DNA of 64,000 nt from Boesenbergia rotunda (lineage: Eukaryota > Streptophyta > Magnoliopsida > Zingiberales > Zingiberaceae), in the NCBI GenBank assembly GCA_024364735.1, contig JAGFNQ010000865.1:216743-280742 (forward strand), read 5' to 3'. A model generated the notes under the pieces. It had not been told where the DNA came from, made no database searches, and saw only the letters and a list, made by a program, of their open reading frames with translations. Shown piece after piece: positions 22,914 to 34,979 of this stretch. The translations under genes and the position numbers were made by a program. How positions within the stretch are numbered: the stretch's first letter is position 1; each line of letters opens with the position of its first letter.

Positions 22914-24329
22914 AATCTCTCCCGAAGGTAGGGTGGTTAAGAACTGGCCACTGAGTACATCTGGAGGTATAGCTAACTTCTTTGTGAACGCCTTGGATAT
23001 GAAAGAATGGGTTGCCCCAGTATCGAATAAGACAGTTGCATTTTGCTGTAAAATACATATCTAACCTGTCACAACTGTCGAGGCATTCGCTACATCCTCT
23101 CTGGTCAGTGAGAAGATCCGTGCATTGGTAGTGGCTGATGGAGCTTCTAATCTGCCCTGACTGATATGGGGACCATCCAGTGCTGCCTGCATCTGATGTA
23201 GCTGTGCAGGTTTGCCTCCATACTGAGTAGGCTGTGGAGTAGGCAGACTGTTCTTGGTGGGGCACTGCTTGGCCATGTGCCCCTCTTGACCACAGTTATA
23301 ACACCCACGGGTGCCCTTGCGGCAGACCCCTAAGTGTTGTCTCCCACATGTGGGACAAGTGGGATACTTGGCTTGTTTGTTGGCTGGCTCCCCTTTCGGA
23401 TTGTTCCACTGCTTTCTCTTGCCCTGATTCTTCCCTTTCCAGCTAGAGTTGTGGCCCTGGGGTTTCTGAGTTCCTGAACTGCCTTGGCCTTTACTTTCTA
23501 TCATGACTGACTTCTATTGTTGCATGTTGTTCAGGTAGTGCTCGGTGATCAAAGCACTGTTAACTAGTTCTTATGAGGTTTGCGGCCTATGGACGCCGCT
23601 GGCCACATTCAATGCTATTTCTGGCCTTAACATCTTGAGCATTAGCCTGACTCGCTCTCGTTCAGTGCTGACCAGTTCAGGGCATAGGCGAGCCAGTCTG
23701 TTGAATCTCTTCACGGCTTCCTCTACTGATAGGTTACCTTGACGAAATTCAATGAATTCATCATAATGCCGGTTAGTAACCCGCATATGAAAGAATTCTT
23801 CGAAGAACTCTACTTCAAAGTTGCCCCACGTCATCTGATTTATGTCTCACTTGGCCTTCACCCTTTCCCACCACATTCTAGCATCTCCTGCTAGGCAGTA
23901 GGAGGCGCACTTTACTTTCTCATGTTCTGGCCAGTCCAGAAGCTCCATAGTACTCTCCAAGGTTTTGAACCAGGCTTGTGCATCCCAAGGTTCACTAGTG
24001 CCTGAAAAGTTCTCTGGTTTAAGTTTCTACCACTGAACTAGATATGCTTCTCTTCTAGCCCCTACTACTGGGCCTTCTGGTGCTATTGGTGGGATTGGTG
24101 CTCTAGGTGGAACCTCTGTCACTATTGGGGTTTCCACATTTGGTCCTGGGGTAGCAGTAGGTGTGGTCTGCTGATTAGCCCTTAAAGTGGCTATCTCTTG
24201 CTGCTGCTCAGCTATCTGTCTCTGGAGCTGAGCCACTATCTCCTCGACCTTAGGTGGAGTCACTGTGTCAGTTACCTCCTGTTGAGGCTCAGTAGCTAGT
24301 GCCCTTCTAGTTGGGCGTCCTCTAGCCAT
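22914..24329 (-). pseudogene. Element E gag and start of protease
   Basis: The start is ATG at 24327-24329 (MARGRPTRR). A glutamine-rich coiled-coil region (EIVAQLQRQIAEQQQEIATL) is followed by a stop after YLVQW (24027). The capsid domain continues (WDAQAWFKTLE, FFEEFFHMRV, FRQGNLSVEEAVKRFNRLARL) with further stops at about 23832, 23571 and 23512. A basic segment and a CCHC zinc knuckle CYNCGQEGHMAKQC (23261-23303) follow, and the retropepsin motif VLFDTGATHSFIS lies at about 23005-23043, after a stop at 23061. Five nonsense codons in about 1.4 kb show clear decay. Confidence 0.88.
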
Positions 24330-24510
24330 TATCTACATAACAGAGGACATACTTATTTACTATAACTATATTAAAGTGCCATGAGTTGTAAACATGCTTC
24401 AGTTAAGTAGGGAATGAAAAAGCAAGAAAACATAAGTAATGTGAGAGGTACTCTTACTTGGAAGCTGCAGGTACGATGCTAGATGTGTGTGTGGAGGAAA
24501 GATGGAACTT

Positions 24511-24522
24511 GCTCTGATACCA
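24511..24522 (-). other. Element E primer binding site (initiator Met-tRNA)
   Basis: The minus strand reads TGGTATCAGAGC, three bases from the 5' LTR edge at 24526. About 180 bp of leader without a gene separate it from gag. Confidence 0.92.
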
Positions 24523-24525
24523 CTC

Positions 24526-27002
24526 TATAACGACCTGCCTACTGGTACTAAGCTTTAAGGCGGATCGCTACTACTAACTGACTAACTGGCTGACTGATTA
24601 CTGATCATTGTTTTCCAGATGCTAAACCAACTGGGAGAATTTTAAAATTCTTATTTTGCTATGTACTGAACTAACAATTCAAAACTCAAGCATGCTGCGG
24701 TAAATCATAATCATGTTGGAAGTACTAACTAGCCAAAATAAAACAAAAACTTTAATTTTATTAGCTTGGCCAAGATTTGATCCCCCAACCTCAGCGGTGC
24801 ATGACTGAATCACTAACCAACAGCTCTACATTACATTCTGTTTTAAACTGGCACCAGTCGACTGATATCTTTCTAGTCGACCGGTGCAGCCGACGAAACT
24901 TTCTGTGAAATTTTTCTGCTGGTCCCAGTCGACTGGTAACTGTCGCAGTTGACTGGTAGCTCTGAAATCTGAAGTTTCAGATTCTAAAAACGTGCCAAGG
25001 TCAACTTACTTTGTACCAAAAACATCACAAACTCATATTTGAGCCTACTAACAGGTATACAATGATTCTAGGCCATATTCTACATGTTTTCATGACATTA
25101 AAGCATACTTCAACTACTTCTAAGCATAAATTTAGAAACATAAACTTTGTATCAACTTACTACTGAAACTAAGCATTGTTTCTGCCTAGATGCATCAATA
25201 GTAGCGCTATAATATCAGAAATGATTCTATAGCCTTAGACCATGCATTTTACTACTAGTTAACATGCATTTGAAAAGTATCACTCAACATATCACATGTA
25301 AAAACTAGGCATGGCATCACGGCACGATATCAACTCATACTAGCATAATGCTAATAACATAACAAGGGTACTTAAGATGCGGAAAATGTTAAACATGATA
25401 AAGACCTAATTCATTTAACATTCTTAATAACATGTCCTCTTAATGCAAGTTCCCAAGGTTCTTTCATTCCAAGTTTCCACCATCACACACTCCACCATCA
25501 TCCCTACCGCTTCCGCTACTCTATTTTTCCTTTGCCTTTATCTGCAGTATAAGGAAAAATGAAACTATAAGCATAAAGCTTAGTATGTACCATCCTACTC
25601 ACAAAACAATGCATATCTTGAAACTCATGCTTTTGAAAACACATGTAGGAAAAACATATCATGCTTGTCATTTATTCTTGCTGAAACATATAATCTAAAC
25701 AAATATCATGGCATACTCATCATACTAAGTACATGAACTAAATCATATTCTTATAACTAAATTCACATAGCATTCATAAAATCAGACTGAACTAAGCATG
25801 ATCTTAAAACTGTTTTTATTTAAAGCTATTACTGAACTTTTGAAACTTATACATATAATAAGTGAAAATAATAATCATGCTGCTGTGGGCTCGACAATGT
25901 GTTGCTAATGCGCGCATCCCTAAATAGATCCGAGGTAGCTAATCCCGAACCCATTAGGGTACTATTACTAGGCAAACTAGGAGCCTAGGGGCAACTAGGA
26001 GCCCACCCATGGACGAACTAGAGTCCAAGCACATACCATAAAAAGTAAAATACTTTCATAAATATTCTTTTCTTTAACCTTGCATCTACTAGGCGATCTA
26101 GAGCCTAGGGGCGATCTAGGAGCCCACCCAATGGACGAACTAGGATCCATAAACATAAAGCAAGGGTAGCTAACTTCATAACATGCTAAAACTCATATTA
26201 GAGCTTCTTAACATTTTCTCGAGCACCTTGCGTGCCTAAAAACTCCCCTTTTTCATTTAAGGACACTTCCTAGGCACTCGACGGTGCGTCTAAACCCCAA
26301 ACTAAAGGGGGAAGCACGTCCAGCCCATCTAGTGGTGCCCTTAAAATCGGTAGAGGAAGTTAATCTGCACATATGAGCATAAACTTGCAATTAGATAAAC
26401 TAGTACAATCAATCATATGAACGAAGCTACTTATACCACAGGTGAGGGATACTTACATCCTGTGCTTGTTCTTACAACTCTAGGGCGTAGGGTTTAGGGA
26501 GAGGGAAGGTCCTTGGAGTCTCAGAGAGGTTCCAACGAAGAACAAGATCTCCTAGCGTGCCCTCCTTCTTGAATCCACCTACCACAAGCCTTGGACTCCT
26601 CTTTGCTTTGCCGTGAGTGAGGGAGGAAGAAGCCTCAGGAGAGGGAGGAAGAAATCACCACGGGAGGGAGAGGGTTCGGCGGAGACAAGGTGAGGAAAAG
26701 TTTCAATTAAAAAAACCCTTAAGTTCCCTTTATATTTATGGGAAAAAATTAACTAACTTCACCTTATCCATCTTTCCCTCTAATCTATTTCAATGAAAAT
26801 AGATTAGCCCACTTGTTAAGCTTATTTTACTCTCACTAAAGGTCGAGGGCTCAAACCCCACTTAAGCTTTTTTACTACGTATTCTATTTTTATTCCTTTT
26901 TGCCTTATTTGTCCATGGAAAAATTCTATAAAAATATCCATAAATTCAGAATAAATTCTAGGATATTTCTAAAATTAGATTTGAGAATTTTCGGGTGTTA
27001 CA
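24526..27002 (-). repeat. Element E 5' LTR (right copy)
   Basis: Read on the minus strand it starts TGTAACACCCG at 27002 and ends GGTCGTTATA at 24526, where the terminal CA is mutated. It is collinear with 17180-19656 and of the same length. The TATA-like box is at 26727-26734. The palindrome cluster CCAGTCGACTGG is at 24853-24960, with one copy degraded to CAGTTGACTGG, consistent with cytosine deamination at its CpG. It contains no gene. Confidence 0.92.
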
Positions 27003-28580
27003 GTTGTAGTCGAGTCTATTGGTGTTTTTAGGCTTTATTTAGGAACTGGTATCTATTTGGATTTAGAAAATACATTCATTGTACCGTCTTTCAGACGAAA
27101 CTTAATTTCAATTTCTTGTTTGGACAAATCATGTTATTCTTGTTCATTTGGAAATAAAATGTTTAGTATTTTCTTTAATTCAATTTTGATTGGTAATGGT
27201 TCCTTGGTTGATAAGCTTTATAAATTAAACATCATTACTCCTATAATTGACAACGTAATAATGCATAGTATAGGTACGAAACGTATATTGACCAACGAGA
27301 ATTCTTCTATACTGTGGCATAGGCGTTTAGGACATATATCCAAACAATGCCTAGAAAGGTTAATGTCACATGGAATTCTTGATTCCCTTGACATGTCAGA
27401 CTTTGATGTCTACATAGAGTGTGTTAAGGGGAAGACAACTAACAAAAGAAACAAAGAGGCTAGCCGTTGTAGTGACGTTTTGGAGCTAATACATACGGAC
27501 ATTTGTGGACCATTCCCTAAGGCATTTTGGAATGGACACACATATTTTATTAGCTTCATAGACGACTATTCTAGATTTGGATATTTGTACCTTATTCATG
27601 AGAAGTCGCAATCTTTGGACATGTTCAAAATTTTCAAAGCCGAAGTTGAACTTCAACTAGGTAAGAAAATTAAAGTCGTCCGATCCGACCGTGGAGGAGA
27701 ATATTACGGTCGATATGATGGATCAGGTGAACAACGTCTAGGATCTTTTGTAAATTACCTTGCTGAGTGTGGGATTGTGCCTCAGTATACCATGCCTAGT
27801 ACACCCAGTCAGAATGGTGTAGCTGAGCGTCGCAATCGAACCCTAAAATACATGGTGAGAAGTATGATGGCTTTCATTTCTCTACCGGAGTCTTTGTGGG
27901 GTGAGGCACTCAAGACTGCAGTTTACCTTCTCAATAGAGTACCTAGTAAGACAGTAACTAAAACCCCATTTGAGATGTAGACGGGTAGAAAGCCTAGCAT
28001 TAGACATTTACACGTCTGGGGTTGTCCAGCTGAGGCTAGGCCTTACAAGCCTAATGAAAAGAAACTGGACTTAAGAACTGTTAGCTGCAATTTTGTAGAT
28101 TACTCTGAGAGATCAAAGGGGTATAAATTTTATGATCCATCTAATAGATCCTTCTTCAAAATGGGAAATGCCAAGTTTATTGAGGACAGTGGGAGCGATA
28201 AAATCAGAGAAGTATCTTTTAAGGAAAGCGTTGGCAATCCTCCTATGGTCACTACTAGTGCAATCAGTAGTGGTATGGTTACCATACCACACATTATGGT
28301 TGTTGCACATCCAGTGAGCGTAGTGAACCAAGATATTCCCATGACATCTCCAATACAATTGGAGGAGCCTACCACTAAAATTGAAGTATTGCCTCATATT
28401 GATGAGCAAGTTCCTCAACCGCCTCAAACACAAGTGCCCTTAAGGCGATCCACAAGGGAACGGAGAAGCACAAATTCTCGTGATTATGTTTATCTCCAAG
28501 AGCATGAGTTTGATATAGGGTTGGAAAGTGATCCTACATCTTTCCAAGAAGTCAAACAATGCTCTAACCCTGAAAGGTAG
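27003..28580 (+). pseudogene. Element D pol: integrase
   Basis: The frame resumes after E's TSD in the GAG-pre-integrase region (VVESIG, FIVPSFRRNLISIS). The zinc histidines are in WHRRLGHI, but the first zinc cysteine is replaced by Tyr (DVYIECVKGK). The catalytic triad is D in HTDICGP, D in RSDRGGEY and E in NGVAERRNRTL. A TAG at about 27977 interrupts the frame at KTPFEM. The downstream linker runs to about 28578 (WGCPAEARPYKP, YSERSKGYKFYDP, PLRRSTRERR), then TAG. Domain order is normal; the missing cysteine and two stops make it non-functional. Confidence 0.88.
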
Positions 28581-29079
28581 ATTAACGCCATGTAAGAAGA
28601 GTTGAAGTCTATGGCAGACAATGATGTTTGGGAACTTGTCGAATTGCCTGAAGGTTCGAAACCCGTTGGTTGTAAATGGATATTTAAAACCAAGCGAGAT
28701 TCGAAGGGCAATATCGAAAGGTATAAGGCTCGTCTTGTTGCCAAGGGATTCACTCAAAAGGAAGACATTAATTATAAGGAGACTTTCTCACCTGTGTCGA
28801 CGAAAGACTCCCTTAGGGTAATCATGGCACTTGTAGCTCATTTTGATTTGGAGCTACATCAAATGAATGTAAAGACTGCATTCCTCAATGGAGACATAGA
28901 GGAGTCTATATATATGGTGCAACCGGAAAACTTTGAGTCCTCAGACTCAAAGTACCTAGTATGTAGATTAAAGAAGTCCATTTATGGTTTAAAGCAGGCA
29001 TCCCGTCAATGGTACCGGAAATTTGATCAAGTGGTTACCTCATTTGGATTTAAAGAGAACCCCGTTGATCAGTGCATAT
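28581..29079 (+). pseudogene. Element D pol: reverse transcriptase, first half
   Basis: RT motifs in order are MADNDVWELVELP, GCKWIFKTKRD, ARLVAKGFTQ, MNVKTAFLNGDIEESIYM and KKSIYGLKQASRQWY. Bases 29075-29079 (CATAT) are the left TSD copy of element C, which splits the domain. The active-site half resumes at 36487. Confidence 0.9.
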
Positions 29080-30578
29080 TGTTGGTGCAGGAAGCACCAT
29101 ATCGAACCTTGTTTTGATATTGGCAAAGGATTCAAAGTTAAGTTTATTTGTGATCTAATAAAGTTACTTGAGTGTGCAGAAAGAAGTCCTGGCGAAGGGA
29201 TGCTAGGCACCTGGCGAAGGACTGCCAGGAAACAAAGTCCTAGCGAAGGGATGCTAGGCACCTGGCGAAGGACTGCCAGAAAACAAAGTCCTAGTGAAGG
29301 ACGGCTGGGCACCTAGCGAAGGACTGCTAGGCATCGAAACCCTAAGACCTGGCGAAGGACTGCTGGGCACCTAGTGAAGGGCTGCTAGGAGTCTAAGACC
29401 TAGCGAAGGACTGCTAGGCACCAGGCGAAGGACTGCTTGGAACCGAAGACCTGGCGAAGGACTACTGGGCACTAGGTGAAGGACTGCTAGGCACCAGGCG
29501 AAGGATTGCTTGGTAACGAAGACCTGGCGAAGGACAGCTGGGCACCTGGCAAAGGACTGCTGGGCAAAAGTCCAACCGGAGGAGCCGGTTAGCGACAGGT
29601 AAATTCTCCTAAGAGGAGTAGGTGAGGACGCATTCCCCGTCGAGGGAACAGTAGGCGTCGGTTCGACCTAGGGTTCCATTTTGGAGACCCAAAGTCAGAA
29701 CCAAGACAGCTAAGGCTGTATAAACCTAATATTTTATTGCTTTGTGTTGTTTTGGACTAACCTTGGATGCAGGACCTAAGGAATGTGTTTCTGTAGCTCA
29801 GAACGCCCCAAAGGAGAGGGGCAAGCAGCTGGGAAGGGCGCCCCCAGTGTCTCGGGCGCCCCCAAGGTCAAGGCAAAACAAGTTAAGCAAGAAAACGCTT
29901 CGGAAGCTTATGCTCCCGGGCGCCCCCATGCTCCCGGGGGCCCCGGATGCTTAGGGCACCCTGGGTCGAAGCCAACGAAGCGATAGAAGTTTATCCAGCC
30001 GAGAAGCCCGCTGAAAGAGTCAACCCGGGTGCCCCCTGCTTCCCAGGCGCCCCCGTCAAACCTTGAGCCCGATTCTTGAGGGATAAGGGCTGACCGAGAG
30101 GTTGCCGGATCGTGAGACACGTGGAGGGTGCCCCCAACGTCCCGGGCGCCCCCAGACTCACTATATAAGGGGCTCGACCCCCAAGGCTTCTGAACACATC
30201 ATTCCAACACCACTACGCTCTTCGACTCAAGCGCTCTGCTCTAGAAACCTCCCAACTCGAGATTGAAGCGCCGACGACGACCCTCTGCTCAGAAGTATAA
30301 TCTATAACGGGCGTCGGTAACGAAAGAGCTTAAGTTTCAGTTTACTGTACTACAACTGTAATCTTTCTGTAAACTTTTTGCACACATATAGAATTGCCCC
30401 AGTAAATGGCCAACGACTGTGGCCCTTGGAGTAGGAGCCGACCACGACTCCGAACCAAGTAAAATCGCTTGAGTTCGCGTTTGTGTTTCTTTATTTTCCA
30501 CTGCTTATTCTCTTTTGTGAATCCGAAATGTTTTACGATATTCACCCCCCCCCCTCTATCGTTATTCTCGATCCAACA
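29080..30578 (+). repeat. Element C 5' LTR (1,499 bp)
   Basis: It runs TGTTGGTGCAGG ... CGATCCAACA. Segments in order are a minisatellite of CTGGCGAAGGACTGCTGGGC-type units (about 29186-29567), a conserved block with CCCCGTCGAGGGAACAGTAG, a palindrome-rich GC block (GGGCGCCC, CCCGGGCGCCCC; about 29845-30155), a TATA box, and a U5 ending in a C-run plus TCTATCGTTATTCTCGATCC. The ORFs at 29742-29986 are by-products of the GC block. Confidence 0.93.
30162..30170 (+). promoter_or_regulatory. TATA box of element C 5' LTR
   Basis: TATATAAGG directly follows the palindromic GGGCGCCC block and is retained in the 3' LTR (36068-36076). The same arrangement with TATAAAAGG is seen in LTRs B and S. Confidence 0.7.
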
Positions 30579-30580
30579 AG

Positions 30581-30592
30581 TGGTATCAGAGC
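30581..30592 (+). other. Element C primer binding site (initiator Met-tRNA)
   Basis: TGGTATCAGAGC begins two bases after the 5' LTR, the standard copia position. The leader 30593-31048 is AT-rich and without a gene. Confidence 0.95.
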
Positions 30593-31048
30593 GAGGAAGC
30601 TCAAATTTGGTGCAACCACCAATTTGAGACTTTTTTTGAATTTTTCGCATATTATTTCAAATAAATAATATTTTATTTCGGATTTTTCACCTTTTTCAAT
30701 TTTGAATTCTTATTTTCTCACCATAAGTCAGAATTGATAAAACGAACAATTTTTGAAAATTTGGCATAAACATTTTTTTATTATTATTTTAATATTTTTC
30801 TCGAAATTCATACTAAGCAAACTTTTTCCCAAACAGTAAATTCTTACCTTTTCATCATTAATCAGAATTGATAAAGTCATCATTTTCAAAAATTTGTCAT
30901 TAATTTTTATTTTATTTTATTATTATTTTACCTCGAAATTCATGAAAACACTTTTATTGAGCTAGTTTTTTTCTTTCCCGCACTACTAATCCAAGACCAA
31001 GTCTTGGTACATTTTTGGTGTTTCTTTTGTGTACAAGGAATAAACTAA

Positions 31049-32039
31049 ATGGCCAACCAAGAGTGGAATAGTGTCCGTCCACCCCTATTCTGTGGCGAGA
31101 ACTTCAGAACCTGGAAGGGTCTAATGGAATCCCACCTAAAGACCTATCTGAATTTATGGATGATGATCCAAACAGGGTTTTCAGTACCTACAGAAGATGG
31201 AAAGTCGATCGCCTGGGATAAACTGGGCGAAACCAACTCTGAAGAAGATTGAGGCAGATGCAAAGGCGACTGCAATCCTACAATGTGGCCTAACTAATGA
31301 AGAATTGAAGCAGATCGGACCCTTCAACTGTGCTAAAGAGATGTGGGAGAAGCTAATCAACCTACACGAAGAGAGCTCCGATATTGAGATCTTTGAAGGT
31401 GTGATGCTCAAATCATCGGATGAATCAGACGATAAGGAAGATCAGGCAAGTCATTTTGCATTCTCGGCTCAAGCACAAGTAGCTGCGACAGAATCGACAC
31501 CCGACGTCGAAATCGAACCAGAGTCAGACAACGAGTTTTCTGAGACAAAATCGGTAACTAATTTTGAATCATTTTTTGAATTAAGGTTAAATAATCAAGC
31601 TGATACTGCAATGGTCGAGGAAGGTATAGTTTTCATTGCAGGGAAAACTCCAAGAGAACTACAAAAGAGGCATCAACTAGTACCTATGTCCAACTCAGAC
31701 TCAGAACTTGACGACGAAGAAGGAGATCCTCGGAAACTGATCCGGTTGGCTCACGACCACTACAAAATACTGAAGAAACAATCAAGCAAAAGAAAGATGG
31801 CTAAAATCAAGGGGGAGAGCTCCAAAAAGAAATCTAAAGGTAAATTTACAGTATTTGAAAATCCATTATTTACCTTGAATAATATGATTGAACCTTATAA
31901 ATTAGTTAAAGCAAACATTAGTAAATTAGAACAAGAAGATGAAATATTGAAACATAAGGTCAAAATGCTAGAAAGCCTAATTCACAATTTTGCTAATTAT
32001 AAAAACCCAGAATATCATTACAATTATGACGTGACTTAG
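31049..32039 (+). pseudogene. Element C gag remnant (frameshifted, core deleted)
   Basis: ATG at 31049 gives MANQEWNSVRPPLFCGENF, the conserved Sirevirus Gag N terminus, with WKGLMESHLKT. The frame shifts near 31222 and continues as WAKPTLKKIEADAKATAILQ, CGLTNEELKQIG and LINLHEESSDIEI. It then jumps to an acidic stretch (KSSDESDDKEDQ), so the conserved KVTKRDLL...LHARI core is missing. No CCHC zinc knuckle is present. The end (YKLVKANISKLEQEDEILKHKVKMLESLI) is a probable coiled coil and corresponds to the Gag C-terminal region of element A. It cannot make a normal capsid protein. Confidence 0.85.
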
Positions 32040-34979
32040 ATGATTACTTTTCTCGCGTATTTTATTATGCTTAGATTTAGGATTGATTAGATTAACGACT
32101 AAAACGATTAACTGAAATTTGAACAACATAGTATTGGGTGGAGGTGAGATGATAGTACGTTAGGGAAGCCTCTTCTAATAAGGTCAAGTATACTCTACTT
32201 GGTCTGTTTAGACTGGTGAAATTAGCCGAAGCTACCGATCCAAGACCCAAACTAGTTAGACCAGAATTTGTCAACAAGTAATTTTGAAAATGAAATTTCA
32301 CTAAAAGGCTTTGTCAAGGAAAGGGTTGATGATCCAATAAGGCTACGGCCAAAGAAGGCCTTGTGCCTCGCAAAGACCTGGAAGCTAATTTTTAAAATTC
32401 AAATTCAATTTACTTCTTGTCAAATTCAAATCTAACACAAATTTCAATCAATCGTAGATTCAACCATTTTTTTCAAAATAAAATTAAAATTCATTAAAAT
32501 GGTTTTCAAAATTAATTTAACTTTTCAAAACTAATCATAATTTTTCAAAATAAAATTCTTACTTCTATCAAACCCTGTCTCACAAAAACCCATAAGGTTA
32601 ACATGCTTGATCACGTAGAACTGGGTGAGACATCTAGGACCTAAAAGCATAATTCACTATCCTTCTAAATAAAACTCAAAGTGCTTTCAAAAGTTATTCA
32701 AAATTATCTCTAGTTAATTCGGTTTACTGTACCCTACTTTTTCAACTCTAACAGTTTCAAAATACTGAATTTCATGTTAAATATCACAATAGACTCGTTC
32801 TAAATATAATCTAGGGCTTGTTTGATTTAGTTATTGATTGGTCAAACATAGTCAACTGAGTCAAACATGGTCAAACCTAGTCAATACTAAAGACCCTTTA
32901 AGTACTTAGATAAAGTCAAGACAAGTCGGATACAAGGGGAGTTTTTTTTTGTCGAAAAATTTAGATTTATTCTCAAAAACCTTATGCTCTAAAATTTAGT
33001 ATCATCTCAAAATAAGGTTTTCAAAAATTGGCTCAAAAACCTTATGCTCTAAAATTTAGTATCATCTCAAAATAAGGTTTTCAAAAATTGGCTCAAAAAC
33101 CTTGGTATATTACTATCTCTTTGAAGAACCATTATCATTTCAAAATTTTCTTCGGGGCTTATGCTTTAAAAAATTATCTTCATTTCAAGTTGTGTTTTCA
33201 AAAATTTATCTCCTTAAAAGTTATCATACTCAGAAGGTTATTCAAAATTATTCTTTTGATTTCAAAAACCCTAAAGACACAGAGGAAGGTCCACTTCATG
33301 ATCTACAAGGACTCCTAGGATGTGTCAAATTTAGGGGGAGTTTGAGTCAAAAGAAGAATTTTTGAAATGTTTTTTTTGTAATTATTTATTTTGAAGTTAT
33401 TAGATAATTCTTATAATTTAAATCAAACCTTAAAACTCAGAGGAAGATCTCTTGTAGTCAACAAGCTTCCTAGGACTGGGTCAAGTTTAGGGGGAGATCA
33501 AATTAAAAGAATTATTGAACATTTTCAAAATTAGGTGTTTTCATGCACTGCACGTTTAAAATCTTTTTGAGAACTTAAATAATTTTGCTTTCAAAATACC
33601 ATTATTTTATTTTTCAAAATTCTTATGGCTTATGAAATTATTTTTGAAATAATATTTACTTGGGTTGGAGAAATTTCCAGGACACTTAGAAAATATTCTT
33701 GTAGTCAACAAGGTTTCCTAGGATTGTGTCAGACTGGAAAAGAAACCTAGTCAAGTAAAATATTATGTTTTCAAAATGCATAATACTTTTCAAAAATTAT
33801 TTATATTTTTCAAAGTCTAATAGTTTTCAAAAACAGTACTTAGACTTTCCAAAAAGGCTCAATCTGTTTTTTTCAAAAGTACTTGCATATTTTTCAAAAA
33901 TGCATATTTTTTCAAAAGTACTTATATTTTTTAAAAATTGCATAATATCTTTCAAAAGTACTTCTATTTTTCAAAATATAATATTTTCAAAAAGTACTAA
34001 TACTTTTCTAAGGCAATAGTATTCTAAGTACGTGAATTTTCTAAAGATTTGCCTATAAATACAAAAAAAAATTCAAAATTGCATAATACCTTTCAAAGTG
34101 GAGTTTTGTTGGTGCAATTTAAGCTTTTGCTATGCTTTCAAGAATTATACTAAGTATTTTTATGTTTTCAAAACTCATAGGCTCTGATGCACAAACTTTT
34201 TCTTAAAACTTATTTTAAAATATATTTCTTTATTAATATATATAGCCAAGGGGAGAGCAAGAAAGAGAGAAAGGAATTTTTTTTATCTCCTTTTCGAAAA
34301 GCAAAAATTTCTAAGTGTTTTAAATTTTTTAAGTGCATGTTTTTCCTAAGTAAAATTTTTCTTAGTAAACAAAATTTGTCTGAGCAAAAACTTTTTGAAA
34401 ATGTTGGCAAATGTTCCTAAGTAAAGTTTTTTTGGTGAAAAACTTGTCTAGAAAATTCTTAAAGATTTGTTTTTTCAAAATACACAAAGTATTTCCAAGA
34501 ATATTCTTCTAAGTGTGCAAATTCTTTTAAAACAAAATTTTCCCAATTCTCAAAGTTGAAATTTTTTAGGGAAATTTGGATTCAAAATTTTGCCTAAGTA
34601 ATTTTTTTTGTAAAAGCTTTTAACAAAATTTAGGCTTGCTTTTCAAAAGTGTTTGTTGATACAAATGCTTTTACTCTTTTTGAAACACCTTGTCAAAAAC
34701 CTAGTTTTGGTAAAACTCAAAACTCCCTATTAGAAACCTTGTTCGCCCATGTATGTTTTTGATATATGTCAAAGGGGGAGGAAAGGTCAAAGTTAAGTGT
34801 TTTATAACACAAGTATTCAGGGTTTTAGGGGGAGTATGAGAAATAAAGAATTTTTTTTCAACTCTATATTTATTCTGTTCATAAATAGGTATACTTCATT
34901 GTTTACCTTATGTTCTTAACTGTTATAAGTTTTTAACTTAACTTTGAATTGTGTTGCCATAAATCAAAAAGGGGGAGAT
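32040..34979 (+). other. Element C gene-free interior with serial polypurine tracts
   Basis: This is 2.9 kb of AT-rich, T/A-run sequence with no pol motif in any frame; the small ORFs (33088-33365, 33765-34019, 34187-34420) are low-complexity. The early part (32300-32400, GGCCAAAGAAGGCC, CCTCGCAAAG) matches the gag-pol spacer of element A. Polypurine tracts recur at 33331-33340, 33489-33498, 34248-34257, 34771-34780 and 34826-34834. The last one, AAAAAGGGGGAGAT (34966-34979), abuts the 3' LTR. Confidence 0.8.
32973..33092. repeat. Perfect 60-bp tandem duplication
   Basis: Bases 32973-33032 and 33033-33092 are identical (each starts TCTCAAAAAC/GCTCAAAAAC at its edge and contains ATGCTCTAAAATTTAG). 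The identity implies a recent duplication inside element C. Confidence 0.85.

Larger units (their letters stand above)
17180..27002 (-). mobile_element. Element E: Ty3/gypsy chromovirus (Tekay/Del-like), complete with both LTRs
   Basis: Two LTRs of about 2,477 bp (17180-19656 and 24526-27002) flank a minus-strand gag-protease-RT-RNase H-integrase-chromodomain array. The TSD GTTGT is perfect (17175-17179 and 27003-27007), inside element D just after its protease. The primer site and polypurine tract are in the right places. The total length is 9,823 bp. The gag-pol frame has several nonsense codons and two single-base frameshifts, so it is no longer autonomous. Confidence 0.95.

Noticed and set aside
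22849..23265. 138-aa minus-strand ORF inside element E
   Set aside because: It overlaps gag/protease in another frame and shows no family motif; it is a shadow of the true frame.
28113..28433. Antisense ORFs over element D's linker
   Set aside because: They lie opposite the recognised integrase-RT linker and have no conserved motif.
30581..30592. tRNA gene suggested by TGGTATCAGAGC
   Set aside because: Only 12 bases complementary to the tRNA 3' end, directly at LTR edges (4821, 24511, 30581, 48631). These are primer binding sites; no cloverleaf is present.
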